This document shows positions 43,801 through 52,516 of a DNA stretch of 64,000 nt, piece by piece. A program made the position numbers and the translations under genes. The stretch covers positions 1 through 64,000 of the forward strand of contig CAZNUA010000011.1 in assembly GCA_964576115.1 (NCBI GenBank), written 5' to 3'. The notes under the pieces are model-generated. The model searched no databases and was not told where the DNA came from. It worked only from the letters and a program-made list of their open reading frames with translations. How positions within the stretch are numbered: position 1 is the stretch's first letter; every line of letters begins with the position of its first letter. The stretch is from CAYSYY01 sp964576115 [NCBI: uncultured Gemmatimonadota bacterium]. Its GTDB lineage: Bacteria > Blakebacterota > Blakebacteria > Blakebacterales.

Positions 43801-46800
43801 TCTTCGCTATCGGGCTTGCCGAGACGGTCGGGGTCGAGCTGGGAGCCCTCGGTCCCGTTGACCCGGGTATAGGTGTCGGGATTGGTATAGCGCCAGTTAT
43901 CGTGGCTGGGGTCGTCGGGAGTGCGGAAACCGTACCACCTCTGGTCGGCATACAGCTCGGAGAAGCGGGCCTGTTTCCCTTCCAGGTCCGGGTACAGAGA
44001 GGGATCGTCCCCGGCGTGGATGAGGTAGTAGTTGAGCTCCTCCTCATCGCTCAGACCGTCCAGCCCGATGTCCTCGCCTTCATCCATCACGCCGTTGCGC
44101 ACGCCGTTGCGGAGTACATCCTCGCTGTTGAGCTGCCCGTTGCTGTCGGTGTCTTCGCTGATGGTTCCCATGTCGACGTGCAGTTCGCCCCGATCGCCCC
44201 GAACCCAGAGTTCGAGATAAGAGAACTGGGTCAGATCGGAAGCCCCCGCGGCCACGGCCTGCTGCACGCCGTTCCAGCGGCGATTCAGCGACGTGGTGTT
44301 CCAGTCATACGCCCCCGCCGGCCAGGGCTGAGGCTGGTTGGGAATCATGAACAGGGTCAGCACGTTGACCCGATCGCTGCGCAGGTCGGTTTCCTTGCCC
44401 GGCCAGATATCGCGGCTGGCCACCCGCCGGTAGGGATTGAACCAGAGCAGGCGGGCTCTCTCCTCGGCGGAGCGTTCCGACGGGACCGCCGCCGGCGACC
44501 ATCGCCCGCGGCCGATGCCGTACCCGGTACTGTTCTTGACCCCCTCGAAATCATCCACCAGGGCATCGTTCCGGGTGTTCGGGTTGGGTGAAGAGCGGGC
44601 GTACTCGGCCTCGATGTTCAGCGTCGAGGGGGCCTCGGTCTCGATCCCGGGCAGAGCGTCCACGGCCCGGGTCAGCCAGCGCGGTTCGAAGGCGAGCACG
44701 GCGGCGGCATCCCACACCAGGGTCCGGTTGGGTTCCCGTCCGAGCCGGATGCGCTGATCCATGGTCCGCTCCCCGCGGCTCAGGACGATCCCCGAGATCG
44801 TACCGTACGGTCCCAGGCTGTATTCGGCCCGCGCCCCGAGCAGGGTCTTCTGCTCGAGCTGGATCAGGGGGCTGTACTCGTAGTCGACCTTGACGTCGGC
44901 GGTGGGATCCTGGATGTCCTCGGTCAGGAAGGTGAGTTCGCCGGTGAGGTAGTTGATCCGATAATCGGTACCCCGCTGCAGGCGCCGGCCATTGAGGGTG
45001 ACCGACTCGCTCCCCTCAAGGATGTTGGTGGCGGGCAGGGTGTAGGTGACCGAGCGGGTGGCGATCTCGACCAGGAGATAATAGCGCGACTCCCGGGTGA
45101 GTTTGGCCCGGTCGATCGTGTCATACATCTCTACCGTCCGGTCTTCCACGTTGGCGGGGTCAGCCGGATCGCTGGCCAGTTCGGCCTTCATGAAAGGTTC
45201 GAGAGCGGGGAAGATCAATTCCCCCCGGGCCAGGTTGACGTAGTTCTCGTTCAGATCGATGTTCCCGTCCGGAGGCGTACCCGGCACCTCCCCCCACTCG
45301 TCGAGCCCGAAAATTTCGAGGTAGTCGGTTCCCTCCAGGGTATACTCGTCTTCCCCCGAAGGGGTGTCATAGAAGATCCTGAGCTTGAAACCCCCGGCAG
45401 GGATGTTCCGGGCACCCAGGTAATAGACATTGCGGAACTCGTAGTCCCAGGTGGAGTCGGTGGGACGGGGATCCTGCGGTTTGATGAGCTTCATGACCAG
45501 CGTGGCATCGTCCTCGGTCGGACGCTGGCCGAAGGTCTGTCCCTGCTGGGTTTCATACACCACCCCGAGAACCTCTTTCGGCCCCAGACTCCGGTTCAGA
45601 GCGATGAATCCCCCCGCCCGGTTGATGTAGTACTCCCCCGGATCGAGCTCGTGGAACGATCCCAGGTGAGCATCGCGGGAGTCGGTCGAGGCGGGATTGT
45701 CCGGATCGAAATAGGCCACCGAATTCTCGAGGGCCGATTTCTCGGCATCGTTGTCGTACTGCTGGTCGTCCACGAAGACGTGGATCGACACGATCGAATC
45801 GGGTGAAGCGTATATCCGGTCTTCGAAGCGGTCGCGGTAGACGTAATCGAGGAAGTAATACGTTCCGAGCAGGGGCTCGATCTCGGGCCGGCGCACTTCG
45901 GTCTGCCGCGCTCCGGCCTGGAAGGTGGCCTTCTCGCCCGAGCCCTTCTCCTGGCTGGCCAGCGCCGTGAAGGTCAGCGGTCCCAGCCGGGCCACTCCCT
46001 TGACCCCGAAGAGCCCGCTCGCCCCCTGACTGCTGAAGCCCACGAATTGCGAACCGGTCAGGTTGAAGGTGGTGTTCCCCGCCACCAGCTCCTGCAGGAT
46101 CTCGTCATCATACCCGCGGTAGGCGATATTGATCGAGTTCTCGAGGTCGGTCAGGGCCCGGGTATCCTGCTCGACCGAGACCTCGACCTTGTCCCCGACA
46201 TTGCCGATGATCGCGAAGCGGGACTCCTGCTCCATGTTCAGATCGGGAAAGCGGCTCTGGTAAGCGGTCGCGGTCGAAACCGCCCCTTCGGTCCACTCGC
46301 TCTTGCCGCTGAAACGGATGTTCCGGTTCCCGGTGACCCGCAATCCCGCCCCTCCCTCACCGACCACCCTCTCGAGACCGCGGGGGACGGTGATCGGGAT
46401 CTCGAACTCGAGCAGGCTGCGGCGCTCCTCCTCTTCATCCCGCGCGGCCTGGAACCGCGCCCGCAGCAGCCGCCGGGCCTGATCGCGCCGGACCGCCTGC
46501 AGATACTCCTGGAAACCCAGCACGGTCGGGCGCCTGATCTCGATTTCCCCCACCAGAGTCTGGAAACGGATGGTGCTGTGGCCGGGCTCGACCTGGACCT
46601 GCTGGCGCATGCCCGGCAGGGCCCCCGATTCGAAGACCCCGCGATCCCGCAGACCGCGCATACCAGCGCCGCCGGGAACCCGGGGGCGGGTCAGGTTGTC
46701 ATATACACCAACCAGGAGGTATTCGCGAACCCCGAGCCGCGGGCGCACCTGGCCGGGATCCTGAAAGGCCCGGACCTCACCCAGGGGGTGGGAACCGAGG

Positions 46801-46850
46801 CAGAACAGGATCGCGACAGCGGCACCGGTGCGGACGGGAACGGAAGCCAC
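40821..46850 (-). CDS. sprA: SprA-type giant outer-membrane protein
   Basis: 2009 residues with an N-terminal signal sequence (VAILFCLGSHPLGEVRA). It matches the SprA/Sov family, which forms the very large outer-membrane translocon of the type IX secretion and gliding system in Bacteroidota: early GEIEIRRPTVLGFQEYLQ, repeated 'ypsLG-KEVLGVVYETQQG' and 'DYRINYLTGELTFL' type units, a calcium-site-like region rich in Asp (1000-1150) and a C-terminal beta-rich part ending NITFR. Family members in Bacteroidota are about 2,400 residues, so this is somewhat short. Start GTG at 46850 with GGGAG 8 bases upstream. No other por/gld gene is in the window. Confidence 0.85.
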   Translation of the reverse strand: MASVPVRTGAAVAILFCLGSHPLGEVRAFQDPGQVRPRLGVREYLLVGVYDNLTRPRVPGGAGMRGLRDRGVFESGALPGMRQQVQVEPGHSTIRFQTLVGEIEIRRPTVLGFQEYLQAVRRDQARRLLRARFQAARDEEEERRSLLEFEIPITVPRGLERVVGEGGAGLRVTGNRNIRFSGKSEWTEGAVSTATAYQSRFPDLNMEQESRFAIIGNVGDKVEVSVEQDTRALTDLENSINIAYRGYDDEILQELVAGNTTFNLTGSQFVGFSSQGASGLFGVKGVARLGPLTFTALASQEKGSGEKATFQAGARQTEVRRPEIEPLLGTYYFLDYVYRDRFEDRIYASPDSIVSIHVFVDDQQYDNDAEKSALENSVAYFDPDNPASTDSRDAHLGSFHELDPGEYYINRAGGFIALNRSLGPKEVLGVVYETQQGQTFGQRPTEDDATLVMKLIKPQDPRPTDSTWDYEFRNVYYLGARNIPAGGFKLRIFYDTPSGEDEYTLEGTDYLEIFGLDEWGEVPGTPPDGNIDLNENYVNLARGELIFPALEPFMKAELASDPADPANVEDRTVEMYDTIDRAKLTRESRYYLLVEIATRSVTYTLPATNILEGSESVTLNGRRLQRGTDYRINYLTGELTFLTEDIQDPTADVKVDYEYSPLIQLEQKTLLGARAEYSLGPYGTISGIVLSRGERTMDQRIRLGREPNRTLVWDAAAVLAFEPRWLTRAVDALPGIETEAPSTLNIEAEYARSSPNPNTRNDALVDDFEGVKNSTGYGIGRGRWSPAAVPSERSAEERARLLWFNPYRRVASRDIWPGKETDLRSDRVNVLTLFMIPNQPQPWPAGAYDWNTTSLNRRWNGVQQAVAAGASDLTQFSYLELWVRGDRGELHVDMGTISEDTDSNGQLNSEDVLRNGVRNGVMDEGEDIGLDGLSDEEELNYYLIHAGDDPSLYPDLEGKQARFSELYADQRWYGFRTPDDPSHDNWRYTNPDTYTRVNGTEGSQLDPDRLGKPDSEDINRNGYLDRTNNYVSYVVDLGPESADSIYVAGGDVDRGNWSEPDSWRLYRIPLTDIAASTGTPDLSLVQSVRVWLTAPPDTTAFDVSIATIEIVGNNWKERPIEVDGTTLPPETVRASVRNTFDNIGEYSPPPGVGAIRDRITNLLGKEQSLAVEFTQLPPGVEGEIFHALTKAEDLTLYQSLRMFLHGRPAGSWIADPDTSVIETFLRFGADENNFYEYRTRVYPGWDERNHVEVDFAEITSLKEALLARWGTRGGVPDTSAGHYRVRGRPSLTNIRRMAIGVANLHETLPIDGEIWADELRVIDVRRDQGTAARLAVRSQLADVGIFDYRMSRRTADFHGLREKRGTLSTTTSSNLQFNLGLDRFLPEQWGLQLPLVLTSRTNLSLPKYQPGSDRILPEGERELYRTEQSDQSLRLSLRKTLPSESGVLRWTLDRSTIALTGSRRSGRSPLNPVNDSYQVQGTFGWNLWSTRDQVPERAFYPFRYLILLPRFIRNFNFNAVPTQLSYGLDMVKLGEKVADRTGTLRLRNAWTAVETWNLGLHPAPPLRGTYTLTMNRDLPMDWKPAEFNLGREVRRRQLFNLTWDPEFIPWLTQRYTYAADYRENNDPRFTTRLDPNTGELIKIGRNADTVAEATAGFTLLPVQVLGSPRDLPDATGLKRLINDLRKLAGRITPVIINLSSERTGQQYNLLSRPSLIYQLGLRSDPDVARSAVVATQQSTVLSNRRIDVRTGISLPLQTFFDVNPQWRWIDQLSESRSTFQTSRTWPNYTLRFQGLQGLWVFPDLTSTFFITTSFRRMRDRVDRLTDAGDGERGLREKYSTSSTRMHQPFYSVQLVFLNGIGLTVGRNRTVSLRKQFGTALSRTRTRNADFSVDISYRFSAPEGIKLPFFRKPLRIPSEAELRLGISRREDLTEVGVLDIAASKGQRLIWRDYVPTVSTATWSLRPRVGYTFSRIIEGGLEMRFEDIQDRLMDRTRKVREVAIWVNITFR

Positions 46851-47086
46851 CCGGGATCTCCCTGCGCTCAGGCCCGGATCGGGAGCGCCGATCCTGGCTC
46901 ACCAACGATGTAACGCGCGCAAGAGTCCGGGGTTCACCTCCTGGCGGGAGAAGAAAACTCCCCGTGAGAGTCTGTTCAGTGTACGGTTATACTCTGAGCG
47001 GTAACAAGCGGAAAGAACGGTCCTGCGCGGCCGGGGAAATGACAGGCAGTCACCACCGGCCCGAATCGGGAAGCGAGCAGGCAGCA
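46851..47086. promoter_or_regulatory. Divergent promoter region of sprA and lptF
   Basis: A 236-base gap between the divergent sprA and lptF genes. Rightward a TATACT box is at 46988-46993, about 95 bases before the lptF start, without a convincing -35. Leftward a consensus-like AGGAGGTGAA lies near 46945, but it is followed only by a 12-codon frame (ending in TGA), so it may be a leader peptide or chance. A GAGCGCC/GGCGCTC-like symmetric stretch is found near 46880-46900. No regulator site can be named. Confidence 0.4.
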
Positions 47087-48457
47087 ATGCGGATACTGGC
47101 CCGCTATATCATCCGGGAGCATGTCGGTCCCTTTGTTCTTTCCCTGGTGATTCTGACTCTGCTCTTCCTGATGAACGAGCTCCTCGATATCCTCGATTAT
47201 GTGATCGGCAAGGGGCTCAAAGTAACCATCGTCCTCGAACTCCTGTTCTACAACCTGGCCTGGATGCTGGCCCTGACCGTACCGATGGCCGTGCTCGTCT
47301 CGGTCATGGTCGCTTTCGGACGCCTCTCGACCGATTCGGAGATCACCGCCCTGCGCGCCAGCGGCATCAGTCTGCTGAAGCTCATCATTCCGATCATGAT
47401 CCTGGCCGTGGCGATCTTCATCAGTCAGATCTACTTCAACGACCGGATCCTGCCCGAATTCAACTACCGCACCAAATCGCTGACCTCCGATATCCGCATG
47501 ACCCGCCCCACCGTCGTTCTGGAACCGGGGATTTTCACCGAAACGGTCAGCGGCTACACCCTCTACCTCGGCGGGGTCGAACCGGAATCGAACCGGGTCG
47601 AGGATGTCACCATCATCCAGTATGTCAACTTTCCCGCTCCCGGCCCCCCCCGCATCATCCGGGCTGAATGGGGCGAAATCACTTTCGATGCGGACGATGA
47701 GACCCTCAACCTCGACCTGCGCCGGGGAACAGTGACCGAAGTGCGCCAGGGGCAAACCCGGGTGCAGGACTACCGCCGGCTCAAGACCTTCATCGCCCTG
47801 GAGGGTACCACCCTGCAGCGCAGCGACACCGGCGTGCGGGGCGATCGCGAAATGAGTGTGGCCGCCTTGCGCGCGCGCGCCGCCGAACGCGATTCCAGTT
47901 CGATCCGCTCGGCCCGGCAGCTGGCCGAGCTGCCCGAACCCTACCTGGCCCGGGTTCTGCGGGGCGAAGCGGTCGACCTGCCCGGGGCCGGGCATGCGAC
48001 CGACACACCCCAGCGGGTCCTGCTGACCCACCGCTCGCTGGCCAACAACCTGCGTTCGGCCGACCGCAGCCGGCTCCTGTCCCGACAGCGGAGCAACGGC
48101 GACATGGTCGAAGTCCACAAGAAGTTTTCGATCCCCTTCGCCTGCCTCGTATTCGTGCTCATCGGCGTGCCTCTGGCCCTGATGACCCGCAGCGGAGCCA
48201 TCACCGGTTTCGGGTACGCCCTGGCCTTTTATCTGCTCTACTGGGTATTTCTGATCGTCGGCGAGGAACTCGGCAACCGCGGCATGGTCCGGCCGTGGAT
48301 CTCGATGTGGGCGCCCAACCTGATCGTGGGGGCCGCCGGGGTTCTGCTCATGATCCGGGTCGTCCACGAACAGACCATCTTCAGATGGGAGTCCGTGGCC
48401 CGCCGGATTCCGGGCCCTCCCGGACGCTGGCTGGTCCGCAAACTGCAGGGGCCATGA
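47087..48457 (+). CDS. lptF: LPS export permease LptF
   Basis: A 456-residue member of the YjgP/YjgQ family, one half of the LptFG channel driven by LptB. Three N-terminal membrane helices (residues 12-125) precede the periplasmic beta-jellyroll (about 130-345), then three C-terminal helices with the conserved EVHKKFSIPFACLVFVLIGVPLAL. The ATG at 47087 is chosen because RILARYIIREHVGPF is the usual start; 41 codons of open frame upstream have no family match. It overlaps lptG by 4 bases. Confidence 0.93.
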   Translation: MRILARYIIREHVGPFVLSLVILTLLFLMNELLDILDYVIGKGLKVTIVLELLFYNLAWMLALTVPMAVLVSVMVAFGRLSTDSEITALRASGISLLKLIIPIMILAVAIFISQIYFNDRILPEFNYRTKSLTSDIRMTRPTVVLEPGIFTETVSGYTLYLGGVEPESNRVEDVTIIQYVNFPAPGPPRIIRAEWGEITFDADDETLNLDLRRGTVTEVRQGQTRVQDYRRLKTFIALEGTTLQRSDTGVRGDREMSVAALRARAAERDSSSIRSARQLAELPEPYLARVLRGEAVDLPGAGHATDTPQRVLLTHRSLANNLRSADRSRLLSRQRSNGDMVEVHKKFSIPFACLVFVLIGVPLALMTRSGAITGFGYALAFYLLYWVFLIVGEELGNRGMVRPWISMWAPNLIVGAAGVLLMIRVVHEQTIFRWESVARRIPGPPGRWLVRKLQGP

Positions 48458-49533
48458 AGATCCTCGATCGGCATATCGCCCGCACCTTTCTGCTCGTCCT
48501 CGCGGGTTCCATGGTGGCTTTCGTGGCCATCTTCATCATCATGAACCTGACCGAGCAGATGGACCGCTTCATCGACGAGAACGTGCCGGTGCGGGCGGTT
48601 CTGCTCTACTACCTGTATTTCACTCCCTTCATTCTCGTCCTGACCCTGCCGATCGGCATGCTCCTGGCCAGCCTGTCCACCATCGGGGGGCTGGTCCGCT
48701 CCAACGAGCTGACCGCCATCAAGGCCTCGGGGGTGAGTATCTATCGCCCCATCGGGACTTTTACGGTGCTGGCGATCTTCGTGACCGCCTTCAGCTTTCT
48801 GGTCAGCGAACTGATCGTGCCCCGGGCCAACGAACGCATGGAGATGGTCTGGAACCGATATGTAACGAAACAGGGCGCCATCTCCCGGACCGAGACCGTG
48901 AACCGGACCCTCGATCTGGGTTCGGGAACCCTGCTCTTCCTACGCAACTGGGATTCGGCGGCCGCCGCCGGTCAGCATGCCACCCTGTCCTCGAGCGAAG
49001 GCATCAGAATCGAACGGGTGATCCAGGCGGAACGGATACGACATACCGAGGCCGGCCAGTGGCGCCTGGACAATGCCACCATCAGGGAGTGGGTCGACGG
49101 TGCCGAAACCTATATCCACCATGACCGCTGGATCGCCGACCTGCCCGGACTCGATCCCGACGAACTTTCCGCCCGGCACCGCGACCCCGAAGAGATGGGT
49201 TTCAGCGACCTGCTCGAGTTCGTCCGCCGCGGCCGGGAACGGGGCCGCTACATCACCCGGGCCCTGGTCGATCTGCACATGAAGGTCGCCCTGCCCTTTG
49301 CCAACCTGATCATCGTGCTCTTCGGCTCGGCCCTGGCCGCCACCCGCCGCCGGACCGGCCTGGCGGTCGGTTTCACGACCAGCATCATCATCTGCTTCAC
49401 CTACTACGTGGTCATGCGCACCGGACAGGCCTTCGGCTACAACGGCGACCTGCAGCCGATGCTGGCGGCCTGGGCGGGGAATCTGATTTTCGGGGTTTTG
49501 AGCCTGTACTTCCTCTTCCGCGCCCGCTTTTAA
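48454..49533 (+). CDS. lptG: LPS export permease LptG
   Basis: A 359-residue YjgP/YjgQ protein with the typical start MKILDRHIARTFLLVLAGSM, three membrane helices, a smaller periplasmic domain than LptF, and the conserved LVDLHMKVALPFANLIIVLFG before the last helices. The ATG overlaps the lptF stop (ATGA). Together with LptB (18016-18759) and the LptC and OstA-family proteins it completes the inner-membrane and bridge parts of LPS export; the LptDE outer-membrane pair is not in view. Confidence 0.93.
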   Translation: MKILDRHIARTFLLVLAGSMVAFVAIFIIMNLTEQMDRFIDENVPVRAVLLYYLYFTPFILVLTLPIGMLLASLSTIGGLVRSNELTAIKASGVSIYRPIGTFTVLAIFVTAFSFLVSELIVPRANERMEMVWNRYVTKQGAISRTETVNRTLDLGSGTLLFLRNWDSAAAAGQHATLSSSEGIRIERVIQAERIRHTEAGQWRLDNATIREWVDGAETYIHHDRWIADLPGLDPDELSARHRDPEEMGFSDLLEFVRRGRERGRYITRALVDLHMKVALPFANLIIVLFGSALAATRRRTGLAVGFTTSIIICFTYYVVMRTGQAFGYNGDLQPMLAAWAGNLIFGVLSLYFLFRARF

Positions 49534-49624
49534 CCGAACGGTCTTTCCCCGGCATCTCGGCCGATCTTGAAGATGACATCAATCCATGGGAAGACTGGTG
49601 ATCTCAAACAGTCTGGATGTCCGA

Positions 49625-50866
49625 TCAACTGACCGGGTATGCGATGCCCTCTACAGCTGGTAAAACCTGGAAAACCGTCGGTATCCTCTCACCTGTTTCA
49701 TCGTCAGTGACCAATGTCACATAATTCCCATTGCAGAACCGACCGCTTGCATTCGGTAAATAGCACGTCCCCAGCCACTCTCCGTTGGGATGAATCACAT
49801 AGCAGGTTCTCCCCAGTCCTTGATCCAGAGCATGAAAATCCAACTGGCGGATGAGCCAGATATATCCGTACTCATCCAGTATGACATCATGCCAGAAGGC
49901 CATCTTCTCGGCGAACAGCAACTCTCGGTCAATATTCCTGACTGGCTCTGGAGTCGGCACGTGTGCTAACCGATCTCGTACATATTCCTGAGTCCTGATG
50001 CGATCAGCCTGGGTCACAGGTTCTGAGGGCAGATCAAGCTGAATCCGTCTGGTGAGGTTCCCCGACAGGTCATATTGGGTAACAACAGGTGAAGCTCCTG
50101 TTGTCATGACGATTCCATGCTCTCGAGAGAACGCTGCACTGGGGAAAGGCGCAAAATAGAGATGCTGTGGACTTCTATCTCTCCTACCGAAAGCCATGAT
50201 ACGTACTGACTCAGATTCAATTGAGCTGATCTCGGTCTGGGAGGAATCCAGTACTGTGACAATCGCACGGAGATAGTTGTAGTCGTCATCATTTCGCGCA
50301 TCGATACGGCCACGTATATATCGGATAGCGACAATCCTGTTGAGCTCCGAACACAGGAATGCCATCTCCCCTACACCTGCTCGCAATGCGATTACACCAA
50401 TAAGTTCACCACTGGTACGATATCGAGTAATGCGATTCAGATTGGGATCAAAGAGATGTATTTCTCCATCCCGGAGCGCTGAAAACCTGAGATTCTGGGA
50501 TTCCCCCGGTCCGCTCCCATAACCGCCGAATGAATTGATATACCTCCCCGCAGAATCGAACACCACTATCTGCTCATCTCCTGCATCACTAACATACACA
50601 AAGCCATCTTTGTCCTGAATGATGCCCGTCGGGTACATCAGCAACGAACCGGGTACAGCAGGATCTGACGTGATCGAGAGTACCTCTTCGAACTGGAAAA
50701 TCGGAATGGTGAAACGTGGCTGAATCGGTTCGCTCTTGGATGATTCTCTTGCCGCTGTCTCGGGAGTCGTTTGGCGTTGGGGCCTCACTTTCTGATAAAT
50801 GAAGATCGCAAGGATCACGCAGGCGATTGCGATTGAGAAATTGTTCAGAAACTTTGATCGAAACAT
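49625..50866 (-). CDS. Secreted or anchored 6-bladed beta-propeller protein
   Basis: A 413-residue protein: one membrane helix near the start (FSIAIACVILAIFIYQKV), a short linker, then NHL-like blades such as YPTGIIQDKDGFVYVSDAGDEQIVVFDSAGRYINSFG. Such propellers are abundant in FCB-group genomes; a ligand cannot be predicted. ATG at 50866 is preferred; a TATAAT box lies at 50928-50923, about 57 bases upstream. The gene has roughly even base composition, unlike its GC-rich neighbours, and codon choice differs too, so it may be of recent foreign origin. Both sides are non-operonic. Confidence 0.8.
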   Translation of the reverse strand: MFRSKFLNNFSIAIACVILAIFIYQKVRPQRQTTPETAARESSKSEPIQPRFTIPIFQFEEVLSITSDPAVPGSLLMYPTGIIQDKDGFVYVSDAGDEQIVVFDSAGRYINSFGGYGSGPGESQNLRFSALRDGEIHLFDPNLNRITRYRTSGELIGVIALRAGVGEMAFLCSELNRIVAIRYIRGRIDARNDDDYNYLRAIVTVLDSSQTEISSIESESVRIMAFGRRDRSPQHLYFAPFPSAAFSREHGIVMTTGASPVVTQYDLSGNLTRRIQLDLPSEPVTQADRIRTQEYVRDRLAHVPTPEPVRNIDRELLFAEKMAFWHDVILDEYGYIWLIRQLDFHALDQGLGRTCYVIHPNGEWLGTCYLPNASGRFCNGNYVTLVTDDETGERIPTVFQVLPAVEGIAYPVS

Positions 50867-51060
50867 TCGACAACAATCCTGATGCACCCGGGTCAATAAG
50901 TTCGAAAACAATACGACCTCGGATTATATGGCCGTTTTCTGCATCCTAGCTCTTGATTGATCGCTCAACAAGCGACTGCAGTCCTTTGCAGCCGCGGAAC
51001 CCGTCGTCCTTTCCGACCTCGTGGAAAAGAGCTGGCTTCCGTTTTTCTCTGAAAAAAGAC

Positions 51061-51111
51061 TTGACCACCCCGATTCGGTGTCTTAGTGTATGGGTTAACT
51101 AATACACTAAG
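51061..51111 (+). promoter_or_regulatory. Promoter with palindromic operator for the GntR-ABC operon
   Basis: TTGACC (51061-51066) and TAGTGT (51084-51089) are 17 bases apart. A perfect 10-base inverted repeat, CTTAGTGTAT (51082-51091) and ATACACTAAG (51102-51111), with a 10-base spacer covers the -10 and start-site region. This is the usual layout for autorepression by a GntR/YtrA-type regulator, whose gene begins 54 bases downstream. Confidence 0.8.
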
Positions 51112-51164
51112 TCCCGATGAAGACCCCGCTGACCTGTGATGGCGGGACTCACGAGGCACCGCCC

Positions 51165-51587
51165 ATGCCGATCGTCTTCACCATAGATCCCGCCGACGCC
51201 CGGCCGATCTATGTCCAGATCATGGATGAAGTTCGCCGCGGGCTGGCGGTCGGGACACTTGCGCCCGACGAGCCACTCCCCTCTGTACGCCAGCTCGCGG
51301 CCGAACTGCGCATTAATCCCAACACCGTCCAGCAGGCCTGGCGCGAGCTCGAGCGCGAGGGACTGATTTACGTACGACGGGGTCAGGGCACCTTCGTCGC
51401 CCGGACCGCCCGACCCGATCGGGAGCGAACCATCATCTCCCGTCAGGTGGCCGAACGTGCCCTGCGCGATGCCTTCCGCCACGGTCTGTCCCGCGCCGAA
51501 CTCATCACCGAACTCGAACAGATCGAACCCGCCGAGACCGATATCACCGACCAGACCGAGAAGACCGATACGAAGGGAGCCGATTGA
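51165..51587 (+). CDS. GntR-family (YtrA-type) transcription regulator
   Basis: 140 residues. The winged HTH of the GntR family (PIYVQIMDEVRRGLAVGTLA, SVRQLAAELRINPNTVQQAW, REGLIYVRRGQGTFVA) is followed by a short helical tail of the YtrA type, too small for a ligand domain. YtrA-type regulators repress ABC-transporter operons that respond to cell-envelope antibiotics. ATG at 51165 is preferred with GAGG 9 bases upstream; an earlier in-frame ATG at 51117 lacks such a site. Its stop overlaps the ABC ATPase start (TGATG). Confidence 0.9.
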   Translation: MPIVFTIDPADARPIYVQIMDEVRRGLAVGTLAPDEPLPSVRQLAAELRINPNTVQQAWRELEREGLIYVRRGQGTFVARTARPDRERTIISRQVAERALRDAFRHGLSRAELITELEQIEPAETDITDQTEKTDTKGAD

Positions 51588-52516
51588 TGAGCTCTCCCAT
51601 CCCTGTGAACATCGACACCGACAATCCGGCCGTCATCACCTCCGGACTGCGCAAGTACTACCGCCGGAACCGGGCTCTGGAGAAGCTCGACCTGACCGTA
51701 CCCGAAGGAGCCGTCTACCTCCTGGTCGGCCCCAACGGATCGGGCAAGACCACAACCATGAAGATCCTGCTCGACCTGGTCCGCCCCGGCGAGGGTTCGG
51801 CAAAAGTCTTCGGGTTCTCTCCCATCGCGGACGGCCCCCTGGTCCGGGCCCAGATCGGGTACGTGCCCGAGGGCCGCATCCCCGGCTATGAATGGATGCG
51901 GATCGATCACCTGCTCGCCCATCACGCGGTCTATTATCCCGCCTGGGACGAGGCTTATGCCCGTTCCCTGATCACGGTCCTGGAGATCGACCTGAAGAAG
52001 AAATTCCAGAAACTCTCGAAGGGGGAGTCCCGCCGGGTTCAGCTGGTCATGGCCCTGGCCCACCGCCCGCCCCTGCTCCTGCTCGACGAACCGATGGACG
52101 GTCTCGACCCGGTGGTCCGGGACCGGGTCATCGAGCTGCTGGCCGCTCACCTGGCCGAAACCCCCACCACCGTCCTGGCCTCGACCCATCACATCCAGGA
52201 ACTCGAGAAACTGGCCGATCACCTGGGCGTGATCAGGGCGGGAACCCTTCTGGCCCAGAGCGACACGACCACCCTGCACACCCGCCTGAAGCGCTACCGG
52301 ATCGAGGCCGCAGCCGACTGGACCGCGCCCGAATCGCTCACCGACGCGATCGTCCGGCGCAACGGCTCGGGGCCCGAACTGGCTCTCGACATCTGGGGCG
52401 AGGAAGCGACCGTGACCTCCGCTCTGGCCGGCAGCGGCTCGACCGTCAGGCAGGTCTCGGCCCTGGCTCTGGAGGAAACCGCTGTCAGCCTGCTCGCCGG
52501 TCAGGAGAAACCGTGA
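51587..52516 (+). CDS. ABC transporter ATPase
   Basis: A 309-residue ATPase: Walker A GPNGSGKTT at 48-56, a Q-loop region around YVPEGRIPG, the divergent signature LSKGES, Walker B LLLLDEP and H-loop STHH, then an 80-residue C-terminal extension. It belongs to the class that drives multi-subunit membrane exporters. GGGAG lies 8 bases before the ATG. Its stop overlaps the first membrane-protein gene (TGATG). Confidence 0.93.
   Translation: MSSPIPVNIDTDNPAVITSGLRKYYRRNRALEKLDLTVPEGAVYLLVGPNGSGKTTTMKILLDLVRPGEGSAKVFGFSPIADGPLVRAQIGYVPEGRIPGYEWMRIDHLLAHHAVYYPAWDEAYARSLITVLEIDLKKKFQKLSKGESRRVQLVMALAHRPPLLLLDEPMDGLDPVVRDRVIELLAAHLAETPTTVLASTHHIQELEKLADHLGVIRAGTLLAQSDTTTLHTRLKRYRIEAAADWTAPESLTDAIVRRNGSGPELALDIWGEEATVTSALAGSGSTVRQVSALALEETAVSLLAGQEKP

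Noticed and set aside
46899-46960. Short leftward gene behind AGGAGGTGAA upstream of sprA
   Set aside because: The Shine-Dalgarno-like site is followed only by about 12 codons in the nearest frame; listed as a possible leader, not as a gene.
51892-52515. Upstream 208-residue extension of the first membrane protein
   Set aside because: It is a Pro/Arg/Gly-rich shadow of the ABC ATPase gene.
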